From NCBI GenBank assembly GCA_040384325.1, contig JAZKJL010000006.1:248001-312000 (forward strand): 64,000 bases of DNA, in the 5' to 3' direction. The first letter of the stretch is position 1. Each line of letters starts with the position of its first letter. A program made the translations under genes and the position numbers. This document shows positions 33,522 through 41,561 of the stretch, one piece after another. Under the pieces are notes generated by a model. The model was not told where the DNA came from, did no database searches, and saw only the letters and a program-made list of their open reading frames with translations. The stretch comes from JACMLX01 sp040384325 (lineage in GTDB: Bacteria; Gemmatimonadota; Gemmatimonadetes; Gemmatimonadales; Gemmatimonadaceae).

Positions 33522-35498
33522 TCAGCGCCGATTACGCGATGGACGCAGGTAGAGGCTGAGTGACCCGAACGACAGCTTGGCCTTCATCTGGAGCAGCGTG
33601 TGCTCCGCATCATCGCTGAACCAGAGCTCGGCCTGCCCACCTTCGGAGAAGATGCCCGAGGTGCGGATGATCGGCTTGACCACGATCGCGTTGAAGGTGC
33701 CGGCGGGGACCGTGATGGTCTCGCGGCGCAACACCTGGATCGTGACCGGGTTCGCGTTCGGGCGGAAATAGCGTGAAAAGCTCAACGTTTCGCCGACCTG
33801 CAGCGCGAGGGTACGGACGTAGAAGATGAACGACGCATCGTCGAGCGGTGCGGCGACGGTGGGCGCGCGTGGTTTCCCGCGTTCCAGCACGATCAACTCG
33901 TCGCGGTAGAAATCGAAGTGCCGGCTGTAGTGCTTCGGCCCCTCGTTCAGGTCCTGCGTGAAGCGGAGGCTCGACATGGCCTCGACGTCGAACCAGCTCT
34001 CCATCACGTCGTGGACGCGGAAGAAGGGGATGCCGCCGTTGATCTCGTAGCGCAGCCGGAGCACCTCGCGCCCGCGCAGTGTGTCGGGGCCCGACACCGA
34101 GAGTGACCCGCTGCCGACGCTGATCACGCCGAACTTGAGGTCGTACTCGTGATACTCACCGACGCGGAACGGCAGCGCACGCGATTCGGGCCCCTGCGCC
34201 GAGAGTGCGTGCGGAACGAGCAACAACACCAGCAGGGTGGCGGCGGTACCGGCCGGGCGCACGATCACCGGCAGCGGGACCACGTTCCGCCGCCGGCGTC
34301 GCGTCACGGGACCGGCAACCAGCAGCGCCACACTCCCCAGCCAGAGCGCCAGCGCCGCGCTGCGTGCGATCAGGCTCGCCAGTGGACGTACCGGCGGCAC
34401 GCCGCGCGCCGCGAGCGCGCCGTCGCCGCGGATCACCGGATTCAGGTAAATCGTACCGGCGGCGTCGCTGGCGACGATGCGGGTATAGTGGTCGTCGTCC
34501 CGCATGACGTACGTCACGTCGGCGGTGTTGCCGGTGCTGTCGCGCACCACGCCACCGTCGGCGATCACGCGCAGGCTGACCATCGGCCGGTCGAAGCGCG
34601 CCCGGATCGTGTCGCCACTGACGGTGACGTCGCGCAACGCCGCTGGCGACGAGTCGCGCACACCCGCGACGACGTACATCGCGCCGCGGCGCAGGGCGGC
34701 CAGCACCGTCGGCGCCTTGGTGTCACTGGCATGCACCATCGTCCACACCACGCCCACCTCACCCGGCTTCCGCACGTCGTGCGAATCATCGTTGCCGATG
34801 CCGTAGACGGCGTTGCCCGCCGTCAGCACCGAATCCCACCACACGCTGGCGTCGTTCCAGTGGCTGCGCACCTCGAGCAGGTCGTACCCCGACAATCGGG
34901 CCAGCTCGGACTGCCCGTAGCCGTTGCGGAGATAGGGGTGCGCGATGACGGTGAGCGCCGAGTCGTCGCGCAGTTGCGCAATGAGGAACTGCTTGGCCTG
35001 GGTGGTCTGCCAGAGCGGGAAGTCGATCGCGGTGACCTCGCGGGCACCGATCACCAACTGGTGCGCCTTCCGGATGCTGAAGCCGTGCTCGTACACCGGC
35101 AGGAACGCGGTGTCGCTGGCCACGCGCGTGATCTGGTGATAGTTCGAGAGGCCGATGACGTCGTAGCCGCTGGCCGCATACGCGGCACGGACGGCGTCCG
35201 GCGTCTCATGCCCCGACGTGATCCCAGCCCACGCGTGCGAGTGCGCGTGAAAGTTGGCGCGCTGCCAGGTGTTGCCGATGCCGGCGTACGGGTTCACCAG
35301 CGAGCTTCCGCGGAACGGCGTCGGCGCGAGTGGCGCGTACACCGGCACCATTACGTAGGGCAGCAGCAGCACGCTCACCACGAACACCGCCAAGCCACGC
35401 AGCGCGGTGCGCAGCCATCGCACCCAACCATGCGACCGCACGCCGCTGTGCTGGCGCAGCGGCGCGGTGTCGGTCGGCGCGGAGTCGAGCAGGGTCAT
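33522..35498 (-). CDS. Fusion of a membrane-bound PHP-type phosphoesterase with a secreted DUF3108 domain
   Basis: Of 658 residues, about 25-60 form a TM. A PHP-type metal site then follows, with FHAHSHAW (about 81), GLSNYHQ, VIAHPYL and GNDDSHD (about 230). Two further hydrophobic stretches come near 375-440. The second ends in HALSAQ, which looks like a signal peptide with its cleavage site inside the protein. The last 215 residues (HEYDLKFGVISVGSGSL onward) are a DUF3108 domain, a periplasmic beta-rich module usually encoded as a separate exported protein. The frame is open throughout. The start at 35498 was chosen over an in-frame GTG at 35546. Confidence 0.82.
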   Translation of the reverse strand: MTLLDSAPTDTAPLRQHSGVRSHGWVRWLRTALRGLAVFVVSVLLLPYVMVPVYAPLAPTPFRGSSLVNPYAGIGNTWQRANFHAHSHAWAGITSGHETPDAVRAAYAASGYDVIGLSNYHQITRVASDTAFLPVYEHGFSIRKAHQLVIGAREVTAIDFPLWQTTQAKQFLIAQLRDDSALTVIAHPYLRNGYGQSELARLSGYDLLEVRSHWNDASVWWDSVLTAGNAVYGIGNDDSHDVRKPGEVGVVWTMVHASDTKAPTVLAALRRGAMYVVAGVRDSSPAALRDVTVSGDTIRARFDRPMVSLRVIADGGVVRDSTGNTADVTYVMRDDDHYTRIVASDAAGTIYLNPVIRGDGALAARGVPPVRPLASLIARSAALALWLGSVALLVAGPVTRRRRRNVVPLPVIVRPAGTAATLLVLLLVPHALSAQGPESRALPFRVGEYHEYDLKFGVISVGSGSLSVSGPDTLRGREVLRLRYEINGGIPFFRVHDVMESWFDVEAMSSLRFTQDLNEGPKHYSRHFDFYRDELIVLERGKPRAPTVAAPLDDASFIFYVRTLALQVGETLSFSRYFRPNANPVTIQVLRRETITVPAGTFNAIVVKPIIRTSGIFSEGGQAELWFSDDAEHTLLQMKAKLSFGSLSLYLRPSRNRR

Positions 35499-35655
35499 CT
35501 CGGCATCACCAAGGGAGACGGACGTTGAACCAGACTCCCGGTCCACCGAAGCAGGCGGAAAGCTATCGGCGTGTCAGGCCGTCGTCGTCAAGCCACGCCT
35601 CGCGGGGCGGGAGCCGACCCGCGGCGGAACGGCGTCAACCTGCATGTGGCCGATC

Positions 35656-37998
35656 TCATTTGGCGAAATTCGCGGTCACGGTGATGTCACCGTTCTCGGG
35701 GACGGTCAGCGTGCAGGACATGCCGCTGCACGATCCGCTGAAGCCGGTGAACGTGGACCCGCTGGCCGGGCTCGCGATCAGCGTGACGGTCGAGCCGACG
35801 GGGAAGATGGCGCGGCAGATGCCGCTCTTCACGCCGTTCGCGATGCTGCACGCGACGCCGCCGGGTGATGTCGACACCGAGCCGTTGCCGGCACCGGTGC
35901 CGGCCATCACGGTCACGGAGCCCGGCACCGCCAGCCGGTAGAGCGCCTGCACTGTCTTCGACTGCGTGAGCGCCACCGAGCAGCTGTCAGCGCTGCCGGA
36001 GCAGGCGCCGAGCCAGTACAGGAAGACACTGCCACTGGTGGGCACCTGCGTCAGCGTGACGCTGGTGTTGAGCGCGTACGCGCTGGTGCAGGTGCCGCTG
36101 GTGGCGGCGTGGCTGAGGGTGCACGAGACGCCGGTCGGTGCGCTGCTGATCGTGCCGCCTCCTTCCGATCCCGATGCGGCCGACATCGCGAGGGTGGGAG
36201 GCGCGGCAAACTGCGCGGTGATGGCCGCCGTGGCGCCGGTCACCATGGTCGTGGTGCAGGTGCTGCCGTTGCAGGCACCGGTGTACCCGGAGAACGACGC
36301 CAGGCCGGTCGGCGTGGCGGTCAGCGTCACCACGGTGTTGGCCGGGAAGGTGCTGGTGCAGGTGCCGCCGGTGACACCCGCGGTGATGACGCAACTGATG
36401 CCGGATGGTGAGCTGGTCACCACACCACTCCCCGTGCCGCCGCCGCTGATCGTGATGCCCTGCGTCTTGAAGATCGCGAGCGCGGTGCGCGCCTGTGACA
36501 TGCCGAGCTGGCACGGATCGGTGCTGCAGTCACCGGCCCAGCCGTTGAAGACCGCGTTGCCGCTGGTGGACTGCTGCAGCAGCACGGCGGCGTTGGCAGC
36601 GAAGGTGCTGCTGCAGGTGCCGCTGGTGGACGTGCCGTTGATCACGCAGCTGATGCCCGCCGGCGTGCTGGTGATCACACCGCTGCCCGCCGATCCCGCG
36701 CCCGGTGCAACCGTCAGGCGCTGGGGTGCCGGTGTGAACCCGACCGTCACGCCGCTGGTGACGGCGCTGATCACGGCGATGGTGCAGGTGGCGCCGACGC
36801 AGGCGCCGCCGAACCCGTCGAAGCTGCCGTTCTGCGTGCTGCCACCGATCAGCGTGACGCTGCTGCCCGCCTCGAAGCTCGCGCTGCAGATGCCGCTCAC
36901 GGCGCCGGCGGTGATGGTGCACGCGATGCCGGACGGTGAACTGGTCACTGCGCCGTTGCCACTACCGCTACCGCTCACGGTGATGATGCCCGGTGCCGGC
37001 ACGCGATACGTCATCTCGCCGGTGCGCGCCTGCGTCATGGTCAGCTGACAGGGATTGCCGATGCAGTCACCGCTCCACCCCTGGAAGATGCTGTTGCCGG
37101 ATGGTGATTGCGTGAGCGTGACCACCGTGCCGTGCGCGAACGCCACGCTGCAGACACCGCTGGTCGTGCCGTCGCTGATGCCGCAGCTGATACCGGCGGG
37201 GCTGCTGGTGATGTTGCCGCTGCCGCGTGACGCGGGAGACGGCGACACGGTCAGCGTGGACGGTGCGGCTGGTGGTGGTGGTGTGGTCGGTGTGGTCGGC
37301 GACGGGGGTGTGGGCGCGGGTTCCGCGGTCGGCAGGCGATAGATCGCATCCACCGTCCGTTGTCCGGTGAGCGTCACGGTGCAGGTGGTGCCAGTGCACG
37401 CCGATCCCCATGCCTGGAAGAGGGCGCCGGCGATCGGCTGCTGCTCCAGCGACACCACGGTGTTGAGTGGGAAACTGGCACTGCACACACCCGTGCCGGG
37501 TGCCGCACCCGCCACGGTGCAATCGATTCCGGCCGGGGTGCTCACGATGTGACCGCCGCCGACGGACTGCGCATGTGCCACTACCGACAGCACGTTGGGC
37601 ACGAAGGTGGCCGTCACCACCCGCGGTGCCTGCATCGTGGTCTGGCAGGTGGCCGACGTACAATCGCCGCTGAACGCGAGGAACACCGACGTGGTGGCCG
37701 GTTCCGTCTGCAGTGTCACCAGGGTGCCGGGCGAGAATCGCGCGGTGCAGGTGCCACTGACGCTCCCGGCACTCATCACGCAGTCGATGCCGGCGGGTTG
37801 CGAGACCACCTTGCCGCTGCCGGTGCCGCTGCCGGCGACGGACAGAGCGATCGTGCTGGCCGGTGGTTCGGTGACCTGTGTCGGACCCTTCGACCCGCCG
37901 GAGCAGGCAGATATTGCTGCGACGGCAACAACTGCCGTCAGAAGCTGCCGGGTGTGCACGGTGGGACGACGGTGCGCGGAAGCGGTGAAACGGCGCAT
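35656..37998 (-). CDS. Surface lipoprotein with eight cysteine-paired beta repeats
   Basis: The 780-residue protein has a lipobox VAAISAC (Cys32). It then has eight tandem repeats of about 85-90 residues, each following the scheme SGxVTSxPxGIxC ... GxC ... FxxGxxVTLxxxP ... FxGWxGxC ... C ... VTAxF. Each repeat carries four cysteines in two pairs, which suggests two disulfides per module. A Pro/Thr-rich linker (PTPPSPTTPTTPPPP) separates repeats 2 and 3. The layout resembles the bacterial repeat domains of adhesins and surface proteins (InlB-B/Flg_new_2-like). It is probably displayed at the cell surface. The ATG at 37998 gives the signal peptide; an upstream frame start would bury it. Confidence 0.85.
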   Translation of the reverse strand: MRRFTASAHRRPTVHTRQLLTAVVAVAAISACSGGSKGPTQVTEPPASTIALSVAGSGTGSGKVVSQPAGIDCVMSAGSVSGTCTARFSPGTLVTLQTEPATTSVFLAFSGDCTSATCQTTMQAPRVVTATFVPNVLSVVAHAQSVGGGHIVSTPAGIDCTVAGAAPGTGVCSASFPLNTVVSLEQQPIAGALFQAWGSACTGTTCTVTLTGQRTVDAIYRLPTAEPAPTPPSPTTPTTPPPPAAPSTLTVSPSPASRGSGNITSSPAGISCGISDGTTSGVCSVAFAHGTVVTLTQSPSGNSIFQGWSGDCIGNPCQLTMTQARTGEMTYRVPAPGIITVSGSGSGNGAVTSSPSGIACTITAGAVSGICSASFEAGSSVTLIGGSTQNGSFDGFGGACVGATCTIAVISAVTSGVTVGFTPAPQRLTVAPGAGSAGSGVITSTPAGISCVINGTSTSGTCSSTFAANAAVLLQQSTSGNAVFNGWAGDCSTDPCQLGMSQARTALAIFKTQGITISGGGTGSGVVTSSPSGISCVITAGVTGGTCTSTFPANTVVTLTATPTGLASFSGYTGACNGSTCTTTMVTGATAAITAQFAAPPTLAMSAASGSEGGGTISSAPTGVSCTLSHAATSGTCTSAYALNTSVTLTQVPTSGSVFLYWLGACSGSADSCSVALTQSKTVQALYRLAVPGSVTVMAGTGAGNGSVSTSPGGVACSIANGVKSGICRAIFPVGSTVTLIASPASGSTFTGFSGSCSGMSCTLTVPENGDITVTANFAK

Positions 37999-38198
37999 TG
38001 CAGGGCGGGAGAAGGCGCTGAAGCAGTCGGTGGGACGCGATGCGGGTGGTCGCGCACCCGCTCGAAAAGCAATTGGCGTGCGCGACCGCGACCCTGCGCC
38101 ACGGGTCCCGTCGCGCACCCGTGGTGCGGTGCGCCGGGATATCATTCCACCCGCTCCGGCACGTCCGCCGCTCGCGTCCTCAGCCCCGTCTTCGCGCC

Positions 38199-39743
38199 AT
38201 GAACGACGCCCTCATCGCCGCCGCCAAGTCCGCCTTCCCCACCGACATGCCGGGCATCACGCTCGGCGCCGTGCTGCACGAGGGCGCGATCGATCCGCAG
38301 CCGCTGGTGCGGTTGCCGCTCTCGATGATGACGCGGCACGGCCTGATCGCCGGCGCCACCGGTACCGGCAAGACGAAGACGCTGCAGCTGATGGCCGAGC
38401 AGCTGTCGGCGCATGGGGTGCCGGTCTTCCTCGCCGACGTGAAGGGCGACGCGAGCGGTATCGCGGCCGCGGGATCGCCACATCCGAAGATCGACGAACG
38501 CGCGAAGGCCACCGGCTATGCGTGGTCGGCGACGTCGTTCCCGGTGGAACTGTTGTCGCTCACCGGCACCAGCGGCGGCCAGCTGCGCGCCACCGTCTCC
38601 GACTTCGGGCCGCTGCTGCTGTCGAAGGTGCTCGGCCTCAACGAGACGCAGGCCAGCGTGCTGGCACTGGTCTTCAAGTATTGCGACGACAAGGGCCTGC
38701 TGCTGCTGGACCTGAGCGACCTGCGTGAGGTGCTGCAGTACCTGAGCGAGGACGGCGCAGCGGAGCTGAAGGAATACGGCGGCATGTCGAAGGCGACCGT
38801 GGGTGTGCTGCTGCGTAACATCCTCGGGCTCGAGGCGCAGGGGGCCGATCGGTTCTTCGGTGAACCGGCCTTCGACCTCAACGACCTGCTTTCGGTGGAG
38901 CGCGACGGACGCGGGTTGGTGTCGGTGCTGGCGCTCTCCGACGTGGAGGACAAGCCGGCGCTCTTCTCCACCTTCATGCTCTGGATGCTGGCCGAGCTGT
39001 ACGCCATGCTGCCGGAGGTGGGTGACCTGGCGAAGCCGAAGCTGGTGTTCTTCCTCGACGAGGCGCACCTGCTGTTCGCCGATGCCAGCAAGTCGATGCG
39101 CGACGAGATCGAGAAGGTGGTGCGCCTGGTGCGCTCGAAGGGAGTCGGCGTGTTCTTCATCACGCAGCATCCGCGCGACATCCCCGAGACGGTGCTGGGC
39201 CAGCTGGGCAATCGCGTGCAGCACGCGCTGCGTGCCTTCACGCCCGACGACGAGAAGCAACTGCGCACCACCGCACGCACGATCCCGAAGACGGAGTTCT
39301 ACGAGATCGAGGAGGTGCTCACCACGCTCGGCACCGGTGAAGCACTCGTCTCGACGCTGACGGCGAAAGGCACGCCGACGTTGCCGTTCGCCTGCCACAT
39401 GGTGCCGCCGGCCTCGCGAATGGGCCCGCTCACCGAGGCCGAGATCGCGCCGCGCCTCACCACGCCGCAGGCGCGCAAGTACGCGACGGCGGTGGACCGT
39501 GAGTCGGCGCGCGAGATGCTGGAGAAGAAGCATGCGGAGCACGCGGCGATGGCATCGGCCAACGCCGACGCCGCTGCCGACGAAAAGGCGGCCAAGGTGG
39601 CGGCCTCGAAGTCACCGCGCGAGGATGAGAGCGCGCTGGGTGCGTTCCTGCGGTCGCCAGTCGCGCGCACGATCGCCGTCACCGTCGCCGGCACGATCAC
39701 GCGTTCGCTGCTCGGAACGCTGATGGGCAAGCGACGTCGCTAG
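38199..39743 (+). CDS. HerA-like AAA ATPase (DUF853, YjgR family)
   Basis: The 514-residue protein has Walker A AGATGTGKTKT (about residues 50-60) right after LPLSMMTRHGLI, Walker B KLVFFLDEAHLLF (about 281-293) and a downstream FFITQHPRDIPE motif carrying the sensor residues. This is the DUF853/YjgR group of HerA/FtsK-like ATPases, whose cellular role is not settled. The C-terminus has a charged helical stretch (ESAREMLEKKHAEHAAMA) and a short hydrophobic tail. The start at 38199 gives MNDALIAAAKSAF, the family's usual N-terminus. The next gene follows after 9 bases. Confidence 0.9.
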   Translation: MNDALIAAAKSAFPTDMPGITLGAVLHEGAIDPQPLVRLPLSMMTRHGLIAGATGTGKTKTLQLMAEQLSAHGVPVFLADVKGDASGIAAAGSPHPKIDERAKATGYAWSATSFPVELLSLTGTSGGQLRATVSDFGPLLLSKVLGLNETQASVLALVFKYCDDKGLLLLDLSDLREVLQYLSEDGAAELKEYGGMSKATVGVLLRNILGLEAQGADRFFGEPAFDLNDLLSVERDGRGLVSVLALSDVEDKPALFSTFMLWMLAELYAMLPEVGDLAKPKLVFFLDEAHLLFADASKSMRDEIEKVVRLVRSKGVGVFFITQHPRDIPETVLGQLGNRVQHALRAFTPDDEKQLRTTARTIPKTEFYEIEEVLTTLGTGEALVSTLTAKGTPTLPFACHMVPPASRMGPLTEAEIAPRLTTPQARKYATAVDRESAREMLEKKHAEHAAMASANADAAADEKAAKVAASKSPREDESALGAFLRSPVARTIAVTVAGTITRSLLGTLMGKRRR

Positions 39744-39752
39744 CGGCGCACC

Positions 39753-40544
39753 GTGCACTGCATTGCGGTTGACTGGTCGGGCGCCGTCAGCGGTGCGGCC
39801 AGTCGGATCTGGATGGCGTCGGCGCGCGACGGTGCGCTGACGGCGCTGGAAGCCCCCGGCAGTCGTGAAGCGGTGTGCCGCGCGCTGCTGGCGCGCCGTG
39901 CCGATCCCGAGCCGGTGCTGGCCGGGCTCGACTTCGCGTTCGGCATGCCGGCGTGGTACGTCGCGGAACGCGGCTGGCGCGACGTGGCTGAGGTCTGGCG
40001 CGCCGCGCGCGACGAGGGAGAGCAGTGGCTGCGCGCGTGCGAACCACCGTTCTGGGGTCGACCGGGCGTTCGTCGGCCGCACGACATCGTGGCCGGATTA
40101 CGCGTCACCGAACGCACGACCGACGGTGTGCAGCCGAAATCGGTGTTCCAGGTCGGCGGCGCCGGTTCGGTAGGCACCGGCTCGATCCGCGGCATGCCGA
40201 TGCTGCTCCTGCTGCGCGAGGCCGGATGGGCGGTCTGGCCGTTCGACGCGCCGTCGTCACATACGCTGGTCGAAATCTGGCCGCGTCACTTCACCGGCCC
40301 GGTCATCAAGCGGCACGCCGCGCACCGGGAGCGCTGGCTGCGTGACCGCGGCACCATCGCCAGCGACGAGTGGATCGCCGCGATGTGCCGATCGGAAGAT
40401 GCGTTCGACGCCGGTGTGGCAGCGATGGGGATGAGCCGGATGCCCATCGCTGCGATCCTCGCGACGTCGCGAGATGCCGTGTCGCGGATCGAGGGCGCGA
40501 TCTGCGATCCGCGTGGGTCACAGCCGCCGGATGCGCCACCCTGA
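39753..40544 (+). CDS. DUF429-like predicted RNase H-fold protein
   Basis: The 263-residue protein begins MHCIAVDWSGA and continues to LAGLDFAFGMP near residue 60, and has WPFDAP then LVEIWPRHFTG near 170. These strand motifs with acidic residues resemble DUF429, an RNase H-like family predicted to be nucleolytic. No activity is established. It is GTG-started, 9 bases after the HerA-like gene, and may act with it on nucleic acid; that link rests on adjacency alone. Confidence 0.6.
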   Translation: MHCIAVDWSGAVSGAASRIWMASARDGALTALEAPGSREAVCRALLARRADPEPVLAGLDFAFGMPAWYVAERGWRDVAEVWRAARDEGEQWLRACEPPFWGRPGVRRPHDIVAGLRVTERTTDGVQPKSVFQVGGAGSVGTGSIRGMPMLLLLREAGWAVWPFDAPSSHTLVEIWPRHFTGPVIKRHAAHRERWLRDRGTIASDEWIAAMCRSEDAFDAGVAAMGMSRMPIAAILATSRDAVSRIEGAICDPRGSQPPDAPP

Positions 40545-40550
40545 ACGGGG

Positions 40551-41000
40551 TCAGCGGCGCGACGGCACCACGCGGATGGAGACCGGAGCCGAGACGAGGT
40601 CGGTTGATATGACCTTGTGTGTGTAGTCGCCGAGTACGGCACGCAGCGTGTGGCGGCCGAGTGGCACTGGCACGGTGACCTCGATCTGGCCCTTCCCGTA
40701 GTGCACGTGCATGCTGTCAGCCGGGATGATCGTACCCGGTGCGCCGGCTTCGCTGTCGATCAGCAGGTGAAAGTGCCCGGTGCGATCGACGTTCATGCCG
40801 GCCGGCGCGACACCATAGTTCGCGAGACGGAAGCGCACCGTGACCGGACTGGTGACCGTCGCACCGTTGGTCGGCAACAGGATGCCGATCACCGGTGTCG
40901 GGGCGGCCTCGACCGCAGCGGCTTGTGCACGGAGACTTGGAGCCACTGCCAGCAGCAGGAGTGCGCCGGCGGACAGGGACAGGGTACGCATGGAGATCAT
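40551..41000 (-). CDS. DUF4399 family exported protein
   Basis: The 149-residue product has a signal peptide ending in LRAQA. The DUF4399 pattern follows: VIGILLPTNGATVTSPVTVRF, then HFHLLID, MHVHYGKGQIEVTVP and GRHTLRAVLGDYTHKVI. The family is small, periplasmic and of unknown function. Either of two in-frame ATGs (41000 or 40991) could be the start. It is convergent with the DUF429-like gene, with six bases between the stops. Confidence 0.85.
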   Translation of the reverse strand: MISMRTLSLSAGALLLLAVAPSLRAQAAAVEAAPTPVIGILLPTNGATVTSPVTVRFRLANYGVAPAGMNVDRTGHFHLLIDSEAGAPGTIIPADSMHVHYGKGQIEVTVPVPLGRHTLRAVLGDYTHKVISTDLVSAPVSIRVVPSRR

Positions 41001-41068
41001 CGGGTTGAGAGACGCAGGCGCCGCATCACGCGACGCCCTACCAATCTCGCCGCTGCGCCGGCCGCACG

Positions 41069-41386
41069 TCAGGGCGTTCGGGCCCCGCTGCCGTCCCAAT
41101 GCTGCAGTTCCGACCAGACTTCTCGCGACACCTGCACGTCGGCACCGAGGTGCGCCGCGAAATCATCGCGAAACTGCTGGGAATGCTCGCCGAGATACTT
41201 GTCGAGCACATCCATATCCGTCGCCACGTAGCGGATGCGATAACGCCCCGGGATGGAACGGGCGATGGTGGCGCTCACGAAGCAGCCGGTTCGGAGCACG
41301 TCCGGGATGTGCGTGTCGCGCATGTACGCTTCGTAGGCGGGCACGGTGCCGGGCGCCACGTCGGTGGTGACTTCGTAGATGATCAT
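41069..41386 (-). CDS. DUF4286 family protein
   Basis: From the ATG at 41386 the product has 105 residues starting MIIYEVTTDVAPG, followed by YEAYMRDTHIPDVLRTGCF and a YVATDMDVLDKYLGEHSQQFRDDF segment. This is the DUF4286 pattern, a small ferredoxin-fold-like domain of unknown function related to dimeric alpha-beta barrel proteins. A longer in-frame start at 41557 would overlap the divergent kinase gene and adds no family-like sequence. It lies upstream of DUF4399 on the same strand. Confidence 0.82.
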   Translation of the reverse strand: MIIYEVTTDVAPGTVPAYEAYMRDTHIPDVLRTGCFVSATIARSIPGRYRIRYVATDMDVLDKYLGEHSQQFRDDFAAHLGADVQVSREVWSELQHWDGSGARTP

Positions 41387-41561
41387 CGCACAACATTGCC
41401 GGTCGGCGCGCGCAAAGACCAGTGAAAGTCCGCCAACTGCATTCGGATCAGATGAGATGGCACTAAGCGCCGAAGCGACTTGCGAGTTATAGGTTTGAGG
41501 CGGGTCCTTGCGGTGGCGTCGGTCATCGCGCGCACGAGGCGGCTCTCCCAAGCTCATCGAG

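Noticed and set aside
35656..37998. Tandem repetition that might suggest a CRISPR array or satellite.
   Set aside because: The period is about 260 bp, the frame is maintained and the repeats are conserved only as protein. It is a repeat-containing lipoprotein.
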